Notes: a model not told the origin generated them from the letters alone. Positions 21,818-32,307 are shown, numbered from the stretch's first letter. The stretch is DNA of 64,000 nt from Cylicocyclus nassatus (GCA_958299035.1 CATQJL010000001.1:19885433-19949432), one strand, 5' to 3'. A program made the numbers and translations.

Positions 21818-22205
21818 CTCGTAGGCATAGCTTGAACACCATAGGAAGCCTGAGGACTTTCGTTCCGCTTCAAACGCTCTTTCTTCAGAAACGAGTGGTG
21901 CACTCTGCGTAATCATGACCCACTCTGACCTCGACCTGGCGGAAATCACTCAATTCTTTGAAACTGTAGTATTATTAACAGCTCCGTAAGATATGACTTG
22001 ATGAAAAGTTCAAAGGAGCAAACTTTGGAGTTATGTTAAATTTACTAAATACCAAAACAAATTTAAACCAAGTAAATTTACTAAACACCACTAAATTGCA
22101 GATGAATATTTTTGACTCCAATGTTGCAATTACGTCTTTGCAAAAATTCTGGCAACATTTGCATATGTACGTCGCCATGCAAGCAAACTGTCAACTTCCG
22201 ACCAG

Positions 22206-24235
22206 AGGTGCGGGAACTTAGGAACCCGAACCTAGTGGGGGACGGAACTTAGGAACCCGAGCCTAATTAGCTCGATTCGGGGAGTGCCTGCAGGTTACAG
22301 TCATGCTCGCTGGCTCCGATTACTTAAAGGACATAGCAACAATCTAAGCCCCGCCCCCTTGAGAGCCTGTTTGGAACCTAGCCAAGGAATGCTGAAAATC
22401 TCAATTGAATTTCAGGGCTGGCTCTAAGCCAAAAACCTTCAAAGTGATCGTACGAAGGTGAAATTAGGCTCAAACGAAAGAGAAAAACCGTGCCATCATC
22501 ATAAAGCAGCTACTGATTCAAACTGATTGAACACAACATTTTCTTGGTTCAAAACTTTATTCAAGTGTTAAATTATTGAGAAATTATTCAAAAAACCGTC
22601 AAGTTTTCAAAAAAAAATTCATTTGAGTGCTAAATCCTAGCAAAAAACTAGAATAACATCAGAGAAATGACAGTTTAAAAACTTCTCAAGAGTGATAGTT
22701 ATTTGCTGAAATGCTGAAATTTAGGCGAAAGACTAGAAAATCAATTGCGAAACGACAGTTTATAAAATTCTCAAAAATAAAAGTTTGTTTGTGTGCGGAA
22801 GTCTGGGCAAAAGACTAGAATATAAAGAAATGAAAAATCAAGAACTTCACTAATGATTTTGCTGGGGAGACGGCCCTTCTGAACCGCTAGCACTAGCAGC
22901 CTAGTTACTGCGCGCCTCTGATTGGTCGGCGCTGCCGCGGCGCTTGGGTAGGCGAGGGCTATGCTGTCGGTAGAGACGTCTGACTTGGACTGCAAAGGCA
23001 TTCTCGTGAAGAATGAAACAAGCTCAAAAATGTTGTACGTGTGCGGCTTAGGTAAATTCTTCAGCTTACACGTGCAGATTCATGGTGTTTTGAAAGGTGG
23101 GAAGGGCGAAGAAATAACGAAAGGCCAGTGAAAAAACATGCAACTTTTCCAGCTTTTTCTTCATAATTCAAACATCGTCTCTATCATTATTCGTGTGCCT
23201 CGCTTGCTTTGGAATGCTCAGAAATATTTAGAAACTCTAATGGATTATAAGAAAGGCGGAGTAATTAGCGCCGCCCGGGCAGAGTAATTAGCGCTAGGAC
23301 GAAGAGGTTCAGAAGGGCATACACCCACCTACGCAAGGAAAGGTTTTTTGATAATCCAAATTCTGCATTTTTGTGCTGAACGCGTCCAAAAAGTCGATAA
23401 AATCGCACACATTTTGATTCGCCCTCAAAAGTTATCGGAAAAAATCAAACGAAAGGATGAGAGAGGCAAAGCCACACTTAATCGAGCATAACAACATTAT
23501 TTTTTGATGAGCACGGCTCGAAAAATTTGTAAATCATTATTTTCAGGCAATTGTGGTAGTTTTAACTACTGAGTGGCATTTCTTGATGTGTTTTGCTCGA
23601 AATTCAGCACTAAAAAAACTATTATTTCTGAGAAGTTCTTGTTTTCATTTCTTAATATTCTAGTCTTTTGCCCAGACTTCCGCACACAAACAAACTTTTA
23701 TTTTTGTAAATTTTATAAACTGTCGTTTCGCAATTGATTTTCTAGTCTTTCGCCTAAATTTCAGCATTTAAATAACTATCAATCTTGAGAATTTTTGAAC
23801 TGTCATTTCTCAAATGATATTCTAGTCTTCTGCCCGGATTTAGCACTCAAATAAATTTTTTCTGAAACTTGACGGTTTTTTGAATAATTTCTCAGTAATT
23901 CAACACTTGAATAAAGTTTTGAACCAAGAAAATGTTGTGTTTAATCAGTTCAATTCAGTAGCTGCTTTATGATGATGGCACGGTTTTTCTCTTTCGTTTG
24001 AGCCTAATTTCACCTTCGTACGATCACTTTGAAGGTTTTTGGCTTAGAGCCAGCCCTGAAGTTCTATTGAGATTTTCAGCATTCCTTGGCTAGGTTCCAA
24101 ACAGGCTCTCAAGGGGGCGGGGCTTAGATTGTTGCTATGTTCTAGTGAGTAATCGGAGCCAGCGAGCATGACTGTAACCCGCAGGCACTCCCCGAATCGA
24201 ACTAATTAGGCTCGGGTTCCTAAGTTCCGTCCCCC
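22206..24235. mobile_element. 2-kb palindromic element with 8-9 bp duplication
   Basis: Terminal sequence GGAACTTAGGAACCCG in both orientations, extended arms of several hundred bp, and TCCGACCAG on both sides (22197-22205, 24236-24244). A 9-bp duplication would suggest a Mutator-like element, and reading the last 8 bases only would allow hAT. No transposase remains. The centre carries a separate MITE at 22873-23318, so the palindrome is older than that insertion. Confidence 0.65.
22873..23318. mobile_element. MITE with GCCCTTCTGAACC ends, copy 1
   Basis: A 446-bp element with 13-bp inverted ends, then CTAGCA and TGCGC segments on the left and GTAATTAGCGC on the right. A second copy lies at 55557-55974, with shared internal TTACACGTGCAGA and GATTGGT segments. 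The target duplication is not clear, so the superfamily is open. Confidence 0.6.
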
Positions 24236-24837
24236 TCCGACCAGAAGTTTTTGCTTGTCGGAAATTGAGTTTTGCGTCCTAAAAGTGCGCTTACACCTGG
24301 GCAAGATTGAATTACGTTTATCTATATCAGCGACTACGCAATGTTGGCCCGCTTGTCACCATATTCATTTCAAAGAATCAGCGAATTCTGGGACCTTTAT
24401 TCGAGTTAAACAAGTGCTTGAAAATTGGGTAAAAGAGCAATTTTTTAAAACAATGTAACTTTTACATTTTATAGCAAAAAATGCAGTGTAACTTTTTTTA
24501 CAAAAGGCGGCAGCTCCCAGATGTGAAAGATGTCTCATTTTTTGATCTATCTAGGTACAAAATTTTTTTAGATTCAAACAATGTAGTATTGATCGAAAAT
24601 GGGGGGTGGCTCTATGTATAGCTGTGACCAGCCTTCGGAACAAGTTTTTTCAAAATTTTCAATTTTTCTCCAGCCAAAATCAATGAAATTGGGAGCTGTT
24701 CTAGTCAGTGAATATAACGTTGGGCTCACACACAGGAGTGGTTTTTGAAACACGTCCAAGAGAGGGCATGGGCATGTTACAGCGATTTTTTTTGGGGGGG
24801 GGGGGGAGGGGGATCTATAGCTATGGCCAGCACTGTA

Positions 24838-24990
24838 TTGTGAAGATATCACTAATTTTTTGCATACATCAAAAGGCGATTTTTGGGAATCGTACGTGCA
24901 CCTCTTGCCATAAAATATATCGTCTTCTTTAGGAAATAGGTATTCTTCATCAGCGGTGCCTCCTACGGTTACTACGGTTGTCACTTTCCT
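24838..24990 (-). pseudogene. Minus-strand exon-like frame in duplicate 1A
   Basis: About 50 codons read KVTTVVTVGGTADEEYLFPK and onward. The paralogue at 60630-60750 reads a similar start (MTVVTMGGTGNEALF) with several third-position differences, then drifts. That pattern suggests past coding constraint on this strand. The Tc1-like element ends two bases beyond the frame and removes whatever followed. Confidence 0.35.
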
Positions 24991-25407
24991 TTTGTCAGAT
25001 CGCAGTTGTCGAAATTGAGTCTTTCGCTTACGTTACCTCTACGTGTACTTGCTCTATATCTAAATTTCAAAGAGTTGGATGCGCTGATAAAAACGAGAAG
25101 AAGACTATATCAGGCCGAAACTATCCGACGATCCTCATATGTGTTGTAGGATAAATCACAACACATCTACTATTCCAAGAGACCGGCTGACCTAAAGCAG
25201 GATTTTACGCAAATTATTGAGTTTGTTTACATGTTCTATATGCACAACACAAATTTATAGCACAACCAGTTCTTGGCAAAGGCTCGACTTTATGATTTAC
25301 ATGCTTCGCCTTGCTCACATAATGGGAAATCTGTCCTAAAGTGTCTTGAACTCACGGACTTACAAAACAAATTTTTCATTTCAAATTAGCCATTTCTCAT
25401 GTCGAAT

Positions 25408-25600
25408 TTATGATGGGTGCTTTACAAATGCGCCAGATTCACTCGATGCCATTTTAAATTGAACTGGATTTCCTACAACGAGTTTACAATATGTTCGCAC
25501 ATCGCTCCCATCCTTTGCTCTACATTTGGCACACAGTTGTGTCAAATCGTTGATGCAGCAGTCAATGTTATGGTTTGTACCGCACGGCGATTGCAATAAT
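25408..25600 (-). CDS. Possible cysteine-rich exon in duplicate 1A
   Basis: The minus-strand frame encodes about 62 residues with six cysteines, including an IDCCINDLTQLCAKC stretch, then a hydrophilic tail to a stop at 25408. Its counterpart near 61000 has a deletion that removes most of it. The spacing of cysteines recalls small disulfide-rich secreted proteins, but I cannot assign a family. No clear acceptor precedes it. Confidence 0.35.
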
Positions 25601-26330
25601 AGCAGAGTAGCGTCCTACTACACCTTGTATTACCTGCCTGTAACTTTAATATTTGGTTATTTTCCGCAGCTGTTTCTGGGGCAGAGGGAAGAGCGGAGGA
25701 AGTGCGATTGAATTTTTTTTTTTGCATGAGAGGGCGTCACGTTGCCATGCCTTAAGAATTTTTGAGATACTTGCGTATAAGTCAGGGTCCACCTCTTTTC
25801 GTTTTGCCACTGCTCTTTGGACGATCTTGAGTAAATTTTTCTGAATGAAAAAAACTTTTGTCTTTTTGCTCTCTGTGTACATGATAGATGAATCCGTTTT
25901 GAAAGTCAACACAAAAAAAGTTATAACGGTTTATGCGACCTGCCAACTACATATCGTATCATGCTACAAAATTTTTTGTCTGATTGCGGGTAAGCGATTA
26001 CTTATGAGGTGACGGTTGCATGCTTTCTAATTAGCTCAACATAGTCAAGTGAAAACCTTGGAAAACAGTGAATGTCACATCCTGAAACTTATATCATCAA
26101 AATTCTCAGATTAGTGCGAACAACAGCTAGATTTAAATCTAGATATTCTCAACAACTACTGCTTTCAGTCAACTGCACCAGAGAAATTGACTTTTTATGA
26201 CAGAAATAAAGTCAAATCACTCAACCAGTCATTTAAAAAGTGCTGACATTATTTCTCACACTATTCTAGAACGTTTAGGCAAAAGTAGGTGCTCTAATTG
26301 CCCTCACACCGAAATCAATATCAGCCTTAG

Positions 26331-26756
26331 AGGCAGCGTCCCACCAGACTGGGGGTACCTGGCTCTCGTAATGATGTAATAGTAGACCCCCTACCTAGGC
26401 GATGACTGAAGTTCGGAGCGAAAAAGGGGGTCTACCAAGCCTGAAATTTGCCCCGAAAGTGGGCCGAATCTTACGGTAGGGCCGAACGCCGCCCACACGG
26501 CAATATCGATTTGCAGGGCCAGAGTGCGTATAGCGCACACATCATGAGCGCAGGGACCCGCAACCACTCTGCGTCTCTACCTTGCATGCACCTCGCACTC
26601 GCCCGATCCTACCGTAAGATTCGGCCCACTTTCGGAGCAAATTTCAGGCTTTGTAGACCCCTTTTTCGCTCCGAACTTCAGTCATCGCTTAGGTAGGGGG
26701 TCTACTATTACATCATTACGAGAGCCATATACCCCCAGTCTGGTGGGACACTGCCT
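26331..26756. mobile_element. TTAA-flanked palindrome A, 426 bp
   Basis: Inverted arms beginning AGGCAGCGTCCCACCAGAC and ending GTCTGGTGGGACACTGCCT, flanked by TTAG (26327-26330) and TTAA (26757-26760). Both arms then carry TAGACCCCCTACCTA and TTCGGCCCAC segments. There is no coding capacity. A TTAA target is typical of piggyBac-type insertion and of the palindromic TTAA repeats known from C. elegans. Confidence 0.75.
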
Positions 26757-26760
26757 TTAA

Positions 26761-27152
26761 AGCAGCGGCTCGGCAGAATGACAGATTTTGGATATTCATC
26801 GTTCTGGGTTCCCCTGGACGAGCTGAGTCCAACACCGTGCTTTGCAGCTCCAAAAGATATCAAAAACCCGCTTTTCCAGACGTGAAAAGCGCTATTTTTG
26901 GGCGGACCGCATAACTGCTCTCTAGAGCGCGATTGGCTCATGGATACGGTAGTTACAGCATCTCCACTCACGAGCCAATCGCGCTCTAGAGGGCAGTTAC
27001 GAGGTCCGCCCCAAAAATAGCGCTTTTCACGTCTGGAAAAGCGGGTTTTTGATATCTTTTGAAGCTGCAAAGCACAGTGTTGGACTCAGCTCGTCCAGGG
27101 GAACCCAGAACGATGAATATCTCAAAGTTGTCATTCTGCCGAGCCGCTGCCT
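26761..27152. mobile_element. TTAA-flanked palindrome B, 392 bp
   Basis: Arms start AGCAGCGGCTCGGCAGAATG and end CATTCTGCCGAGCCGCTGCCT, with TTAA at 26757-26760 shared with palindrome A and TTAA at 27153-27156. The inner arms hold CGCGATTGGCT and AAAAGCGCTATTTTTGGG. The paralogous locus at 63690-63735 lacks both palindromes and has a single TTAA. Confidence 0.75.
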
Positions 27153-27156
27153 TTAA

Positions 27157-27586
27157 GGCAGGGGCTTGAAAAAATCGCGACCGCTGCTTTTCATCTCACT
27201 CTGGCCTCATAAATGCGCTGAGTCCAGCACTTTGCTTCAATTCTCTTAAGGCTGTCAAAAATGTGCCTATTTTCCGGTTTTGGAGATTGCTGAAAAGGCT
27301 GGACGAGAGATTCTTGAGCTTTTACTTTTGCCTAAGCGTAGTTTTTGGAAAAGTGCCAGAATATCAATAGCTTGTACTTTCCAAACGACTATTTGGTTGA
27401 TTTGGCCATGTTTCGCGTCTTACATACTCACATTCTCAGCTATAGTTGACTGAAAGCAGTAATTGTGATGTTACGAGGTTGTCAAAAAAAATGCCCATTA
27501 AGCCGTTTTCCGGTCCTGAAGATTGCTAAAGACCCCAGACAAAAAATTCTTGGTTTCAAAAAGGTATCAAATGCTGAAAAAATCTT
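27157..27586. other. Unique stretch with a weak 250-bp repeat
   Basis: The first 40 bp continue the homology to 63706-63735. Two diverged copies of a block running GTCAAAAA...ATGCC...CCGG...GATTGCT occur near 27256 and 27480. No gene is supported. Confidence 0.3.
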
Positions 27587-28137
27587 ATGGTTATGGACTG
27601 TCTGTGTTTTGGTGTAGTCTGGTATAATCTTATTTCAAACAAAATTTTGGTGAGTGAACACACTCAATTGCTCTATGGCATGAAAGTGGAGGGCGTGACA
27701 AAACAGCGAGCCAGTCTCACCTATAATGAAATGCTAAGCAGCCGTGTAACAAAGATATCGGAACAGCAAATATGTACCATTGAACATACACTTTCAAAGA
27801 ATTTTGATTTTGCATACTGAACAGAGAATGTACGAGAATGTCAAGATTTGAATGATGTGTAATTTGTTCCCAGACTGGAATCATCCTGTGTAATTCTTTT
27901 TCGTGTATCACGAAAAAGATTCAAATGTCTGTCGGAAGTCACAAATAAGCTAAGCGTGGAACATCTACCTGCACTTCTGACTGTAAGTCTTCCTGAGGTT
28001 TTGAGCTATGACATTGAATGAGATCTTTCATTTACTAAATATACCTCAAACAGTTTAGATATTGTTTACTTTGTACAGCGTAGGAGATGCTGCATGTCCG
28101 CTTTTATCTCTTGATAGCAGTTATCCATGGTGATATC
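27587..28137 (+). CDS. Candidate host gene, two to three exons
   Basis: An exon at 27874-27982 has a TTGTTCCCAG acceptor and an ACT/GTAAGT donor and stays open for 36 codons, ending NKLSVEHLPALLT. An acceptor TTTGTACAG at 28078 follows 96 nt later, after which the joined frame runs about 11 codons to a stop. Upstream, 27660-27820 is open for more than 50 codons (a TKQRASLTYNEMLSSRVTK stretch) in a coding style, but how it splices to the middle exon is unclear. No family is recognised. The middle exon is the firmest part. Confidence 0.45.
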
Positions 28138-28139
28138 CA

Positions 28140-28990
28140 ACAATTTCATAAGCAAAGTACATAATCAGCTGTGCAACCTGTACCCTAGAAATCTGGTTAA
28201 TTGCAGATATTTAGCATACGATACACTATACATCTTCTACAGATAATACCTGTAAATGAGTACATTTTTAGACAAGGAACTGCATGAGCGAATTTGAAGC
28301 TTTGAGATTTTTGAACTTACAAATATGACGAAATAAATCATCAGCTTTGGCCCTTAGGGATAGGCTGCAAATCACATGAGTCCAAAGCTTTACACTACTC
28401 ATTAGGTAGATACTTTTTCAGGAGTATAACCGCATGTACCGTCGCCAAGGTACGCTCGAAGCAGGTCTTCTAATCCATTTATGCATCCGATGCACACACT
28501 GAACTCGTTAGTCTTAGTTGTTTTTTCCTGTATAGAGAAGTCCTATTTTTACTTTTTTTGATAAGCAAATTTCTTACTTTTGCTTTATTATCAAATAAGT
28601 AAGAGTATTTTTTTCTGCTCCTTCTTTACATAAACACACACACAAACATTTTATCCTTGCTCCTTTTTTTAGAACATCGGATGTGCGGTGGGTGAGCGAT
28701 TTCCTCAAGTGTGACGGAGCAAGTAATCACCAATGAAGTGGATGAAGTACTTAGGTATACAACAGTCTGGCGAGATAACCGTACCAACATTTCCCCCAAA
28801 AATTGTTTGCATGCTCGAATGAAAGATTGAATAATGATTGAATAATGTTGTATCAATCGATAAATGTAATCTGAATATTCTAAACACGCACCTTCATTGT
28901 GCTACAACATTTCCAAGCTTATCGAATTAACTATAAATGTGAGTGAAAGAAATTAACAGAGATGTTACAATTTTTGTCGACATTGTTGTC
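28140..28990. other. Unassigned stretch
   Basis: AT-rich. A 76-codon minus-strand frame (28626-28856) has no motif or splice boundary. A short ACACACACAC run sits at 28635. Nothing else can be supported. Confidence 0.25.
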
Positions 28991-28994
28991 ATGT

Positions 28995-29946
28995 AATCAT
29001 TGTGCGTGGTCTAGGTCGCGCGGCTTCAGTTTTGTTTATGACCCCCATAAATCTCGAATTTCACGAGTTTTCAAAAAGTGCTTGGTTTTCTTTTACTTTA
29101 TCACTAAAAATCGACGGCTTGCGGCAATCTGTAGCGCACCTTATTATCTACACAGTGTCCAAAAATGCACCAATATCAAATAACGCAGAATTACGAAATG
29201 TTGCAATTAGTTAACAACCTAATATTAGACATGACGACGACCTAAAATTTCCAGGTCCGTGTCCACGAGGTGTTTCTAAGCACTTCACCTGGCTGCATGT
29301 ATATAGGCGTTCATCTATGCATGAAGCATGGAAGTGTAAGTAGGCAAGCCAGCTCCACCCCTTTGCGGCATGCTCCGCCCACTTGGCGAAAATGCTGGAA
29401 ATTGCTTGAACATCAAGAATTTCTGCAAACTTCTGCACTTTCGAGAAATGATCGGAGCTTGCCGCTAAGAATTGGGCATGCCTGACGGAGCAGAGCTGGG
29501 TATATGTCAAGAAGTCGATTTTTATCGCCAGTTGGACACCGATTGCCAGATGGGCATCGACATCAGTTTAAGTGTTTAACAACGTAAAGATTTTTAGTTT
29601 GTGAGGAAACGACGGGATTGTTGCCAAAGCTGTGCAACCTTATTATTTGAAATATTTGAAACGTGAATGTTGGAGGTCTAAGCCCACGAGAATGCGACTG
29701 GAAATCAATCAATTTTGTCAGTTTTTCGATTTATTTTTCACCAAATGCCGTCAAAGCAAATAATAGCTTTGAACAGTCAGGAAGCTAAAGCGCTATGTCT
29801 GGTATTTTCAAAAACTCGCATAGCTCCAAGTTGGGTTGTTGACCTGATGACTTCTGGAATTGCGTCTCTTGACAGTCTTGAGGCGGAGCCTCGGTTGATG
29901 TCGCTTGAAGTTCCACAATCATCTGTGACTTCTTCTATGCGCTTTG
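28995..29946 (+). repeat. Segmental duplicate 2, copy A
   Basis: Homologous to 57530-58241 in the same orientation. Shared markers run in order: ATCATTGTGCGTGGTCTAG, a GCATGAA...GTAAG block, TGCTGGAAATTGCTT, the GACACC...CCAGATGG block, and TTCCACA-TATCTGTGA near the end. Copy A is about 240 bp longer. Frames are open for 60-100 codons on both strands in each copy but do not align consistently, so coding is not shown. Confidence 0.7.
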
Positions 29947-30051
29947 ATTTGATCTTATGACCCAAATTATCTGATTAGAAAGATTTCTTGCACGCGGATG
30001 TATTTTGACAAACTAGCTATGATCCGCGATAAAATTAGCATCTTCACTCAA

Positions 30052-30497
30052 AGGCAGCGTCCCGGCAGATTTTGCATTTCCATCTTTTTGCATGTTTTGG
30101 GCCTTCTCGACCCGTGGATCCCGAATCTGAGCTTCAAAAGGGGTGAAAAGGCCTTTTTCGGGGCGTTTTTTTTTCAATTTCCAAAAGGCAGCTCGGACGA
30201 GAATTTTCAAAGGAAAGTCGGGAGGCCCTGGCACGAAGACTCTGCTGCCTTTTTGGCTTTATATAGCATGTACAATGCGGGAAAGCGGTTGGGGGGTTCC
30301 GCGCCGTCTAGCGGAGAATACTCGTCCGAACAAGGTGTTAGGGGAGCGAAAGGAGGAAGGGTAGCGGCGCTTGGGCCGCCCCCCTGGCTTGCAGATTTCA
30401 CATTTTCGGCGCGGAGTTGCTGTTTTGGTTCACTTGGAAGGCCTCCTATCCATCTGTGTCAAAATCTGAGGTAGGTCAATCTGCCGAGCCGCTGCCT
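30052..30497. mobile_element. TTAA-flanked foldback C, 446 bp
   Basis: Left end AGGCAGCGTCCCGGCAGATT after TCAA, right end AATCTGCCGAGCCGCTGCCT before TTAA (30498-30501). Only the ends are inverted; the interior is not a perfect palindrome. A partial inverted relative lies at 7680-7866. It shares the AGGCAGCG end with palindromes A and B. Confidence 0.65.
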
Positions 30498-30501
30498 TTA
30501 A

Positions 30502-30956
30502 AACCAGTGTCCGGGCAAAAACTCGATTTTGAGATCTTGTGCTTATACGGTCCTATTAACCATGCTGAATCCGAAAATCCACACTGGAAAGCGCAAATAC
30601 GGCAAAAAAGGGCTCTAGCGCAGGAGGGAAACAGCAAGTGGGCGGGGCCCTCCCCACTGTGAGTTTACGCTCCCAGCTTCCGGCAGTCTTCTCGATTCCG
30701 CTAGCCGTCCTAACATCGCTACCGGCCAGGTGCGAATGATTGACTTGAAACCGGGAGCGAAAAGATGGCTCCGGAAGAAGCTGGGATCGTGAATTCACAG
30801 TGGGGAGAGCCCCGCCCACCTGCTGATTTCCCTCCTGTGTTAGAGCCGTTTTTCGCCGTTTTCGCGTTCTCCAATGTGCATTTTCGGATTCAGCGTGGCG
30901 AATAGGCCCGGGTTGGCACAAAATCTCAAAATCGAGTTTTTGCCCGGACACTGCCA
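30502..30956. mobile_element. TTAA-flanked palindrome D, 455 bp
   Basis: Arms begin CCAGTGTCCGGGCAAAAACT and end with its inverse, CACTGCCA, between TTAA at 30498-30501 (shared with element C) and TTAA at 30957-30960. The inner arms hold GGGCGGGGC and CACTGTGA segments. No coding content. Confidence 0.7.
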
Positions 30957-31013
30957 TTAAGTGTGCTATCAAATTTCGCCCGGACACTGCCATTAAGTGT
31001 GCTATCAAATCGT
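30943..31013. repeat. 38-bp tandem duplication at the palindrome D edge
   Basis: The block CCCGGACACTGCCATTAAG plus TGTGCTATCAAAT occurs twice in a row. It contains the end of palindrome D and its TTAA, so it arose after insertion, perhaps by slippage or abortive excision. Confidence 0.65.
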
Positions 31014-31129
31014 AAAGTCTCTCATTTAATCGCCATATCTTGAAATTTCTTATCTTTCAATAATGCTCAAGAAATAGGTTGTGGAAGCTACGAAACAGCT
31101 GAATAGCAATAGCACAAAGTTTATTACCG

Positions 31130-31346
31130 CAAATATGTGGCAGTGGCGAGTGGCATTTTTGAAGTACAATTATACCAAGACGAAAATGCAGTTCCCATTC
31201 ACACAAAAATCAACAAACTTAGACACTTAATATTTGCAAGTGCAAAAGATGGAGTAAACTTCGTACATGGAAACTATCCAGTCGTGTTTACAGGGACAAA
31301 TTTTAGTGAATCAAAAATGTGGTTTCCTTTCCATTTAATCCAAATA
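31130..31346 (+). pseudogene. Left copy of a duplicated, possibly PAZ-like exon
   Basis: About 72 codons open on the plus strand, matching the right copy in amino-acid sequence apart from four or five substitutions. It ends in the stretch KMWFPFHLIQIL directly before the transposon. The part upstream of the palindrome does not continue the frame. It is likely the derived copy, because only the right copy has an acceptor site. Confidence 0.45.
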
Positions 31347-32053
31347 TTAGATCGTCCCGAAAGTTCTTGCGCACGATTTTCAAAAATTTGTAATTTTGCG
31401 CTGTTTTAACGGATTTGCTTGCTTATAATTTTATTAAAAAGAATGAGTCTTTCGCTTTCAAATGCTTTTTTGCGGAGCTTCTGGTTGACATTGGATGCGG
31501 AGATAAAAATGGAAAACTAAGGCCATATGAGCTTTGACCATTTTTAGTTAGATCGCCAAAAATCGGAAACGCTGCAGAAAAATCTGAGATCGCCAGTACT
31601 TATGTTTCTTGGACCATTTGCAAATGTGAAAAGTTGGTGCTGTTTGGACTTCTCTGTGAGAATTTATGAATATCGAGTTTACTATGGAAAACGCCAAAAT
31701 TAATTAATTTGTCGATTTTCGCGAAAATCACAACTTCTCACAGGGACGTCCAAACAGCACACACTCTTCACATTTGCAAAGAGTAGGCCAAAAAACATAA
31801 GTACTGACGATTTCAGATTTTTCTGCAGCGTTTCCGATTTTTGACGACCTAACTAAAAATGGTCAAAGCTCATATGGCCTTAGTTTTCCATTTTTATCTC
31901 CGCATCCAATGTCAACCAGAAGCTCCGCAAAAAAGCATTTGAAAGCGAAAGACTCATTCTTTTTAATAAAATTATAAGCAAGCAAATCCGTTAAAACAGC
32001 GCAAAATTACAAATTTTTGAAAATCGTGCGCAAGAACTTTCGGGACGATCTAA
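31347..32053. mobile_element. Mariner-like palindromic MITE, 707 bp
   Basis: Ends TTAGATCGTCCCGAAAGTTC in both orientations, with TA at 31345-31346 and 32054-32055. The arms are nearly perfect to within about 60 bp of the centre. No transposase. Same class as the elements at 14.6, 35.6, 47.7 and 61.5 kb but with its own subterminal sequence. Confidence 0.75.
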
Positions 32054-32307
32054 TATTTGGATTAAATGGAAAGGAAACCACATCTTTGATTCACTAAAAT
32101 TTGTCCCTGTAAACACGACTGGATAGTTTCCATGTACGAAGTTTACTCCATCTTTTGCACTTGCAAATATTAAGCGTCTAAGTTTGTTGATTTTTGTGTG
32201 AATGGGAACTGCATTTTCGTCTTGACATATTTGTACTTCAAAAATGCCACTCGCCACTGCCACTGCCACATATTTGCGGTTATGAATTCGTAACGATTCT
32301 TGCACTT
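32054..32307 (-). CDS. Right copy of the exon, possible Argonaute PAZ-type segment
   Basis: A TTTTTTTATTAG acceptor on the minus strand opens an 84-codon frame at 32307. It runs to the mariner end without a stop. Near its end it reads KDGVNFVHGNYPVVF and then WFPFHLIQIL. The order KDG, YPVVF, FPFxLIQI resembles the end of a PAZ domain in nematode Argonautes, where a V-x-Y stretch and a P-x-E-L motif occur. The family's Glu is His here and most of the protein is absent, so this is a weak suggestion. It would be one exon of a larger, broken gene. Confidence 0.4.

Larger units (their letters stand above)
19497..24835. mobile_element. Tc1-like foldback with nested insertions
   Basis: Ends CAGTGCTGGCCATAGCTATAG in opposite orientation, TA at 19495-19496 and 24836-24837. 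Worn arms of about 400 bp (19497-19905 and 24413-24835). Removing the hAT element (20112-21817) and the 2-kb palindrome (22206-24235) leaves about 1.6 kb, the usual size of a Tc1 element. No transposase frame is recognisable in the remainder. Its left TA is the same TA that ends the neighbouring mariner, so the two abut exactly. Confidence 0.75.
24838..26326. repeat. Segmental duplicate 1, copy A
   Basis: Homologous, in the same orientation, to 60635-61140 plus 62515-63735. Shared markers include the GGTTACTACGGT block (24966 and 60732), CGCACGGCGATT...CAAT (25580 and 61035), and the long block ending in CACACCGAAATCAAT...GCCTTA (26305 and 63680). Similarity is moderate with many indels, so the duplication is old. 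Copy B has gained a mariner and a dispersed repeat, and copy A has gained two TTAA foldbacks. Confidence 0.75.
31125..32281. repeat. Near-perfect 1.16-kb palindrome around a mariner MITE
   Basis: The mariner MITE at 31347-32053 lies at the centre, and 220 bp of flanking host-like sequence on its left (31125-31346) recurs inverted on its right (32054-32281) with only a handful of differences. One difference is an extra GTGGCA hexamer on the right. The symmetry thus extends well beyond the transposon ends, so the flank itself was duplicated in inverted form. Confidence 0.8.

Noticed and set aside
22206..24235. hAT element beginning CAGAGGTGCGG like the one at 20112
   Set aside because: The right end does not read as its inverse at that boundary; the TCCGACCAG duplication gives a consistent alternative.
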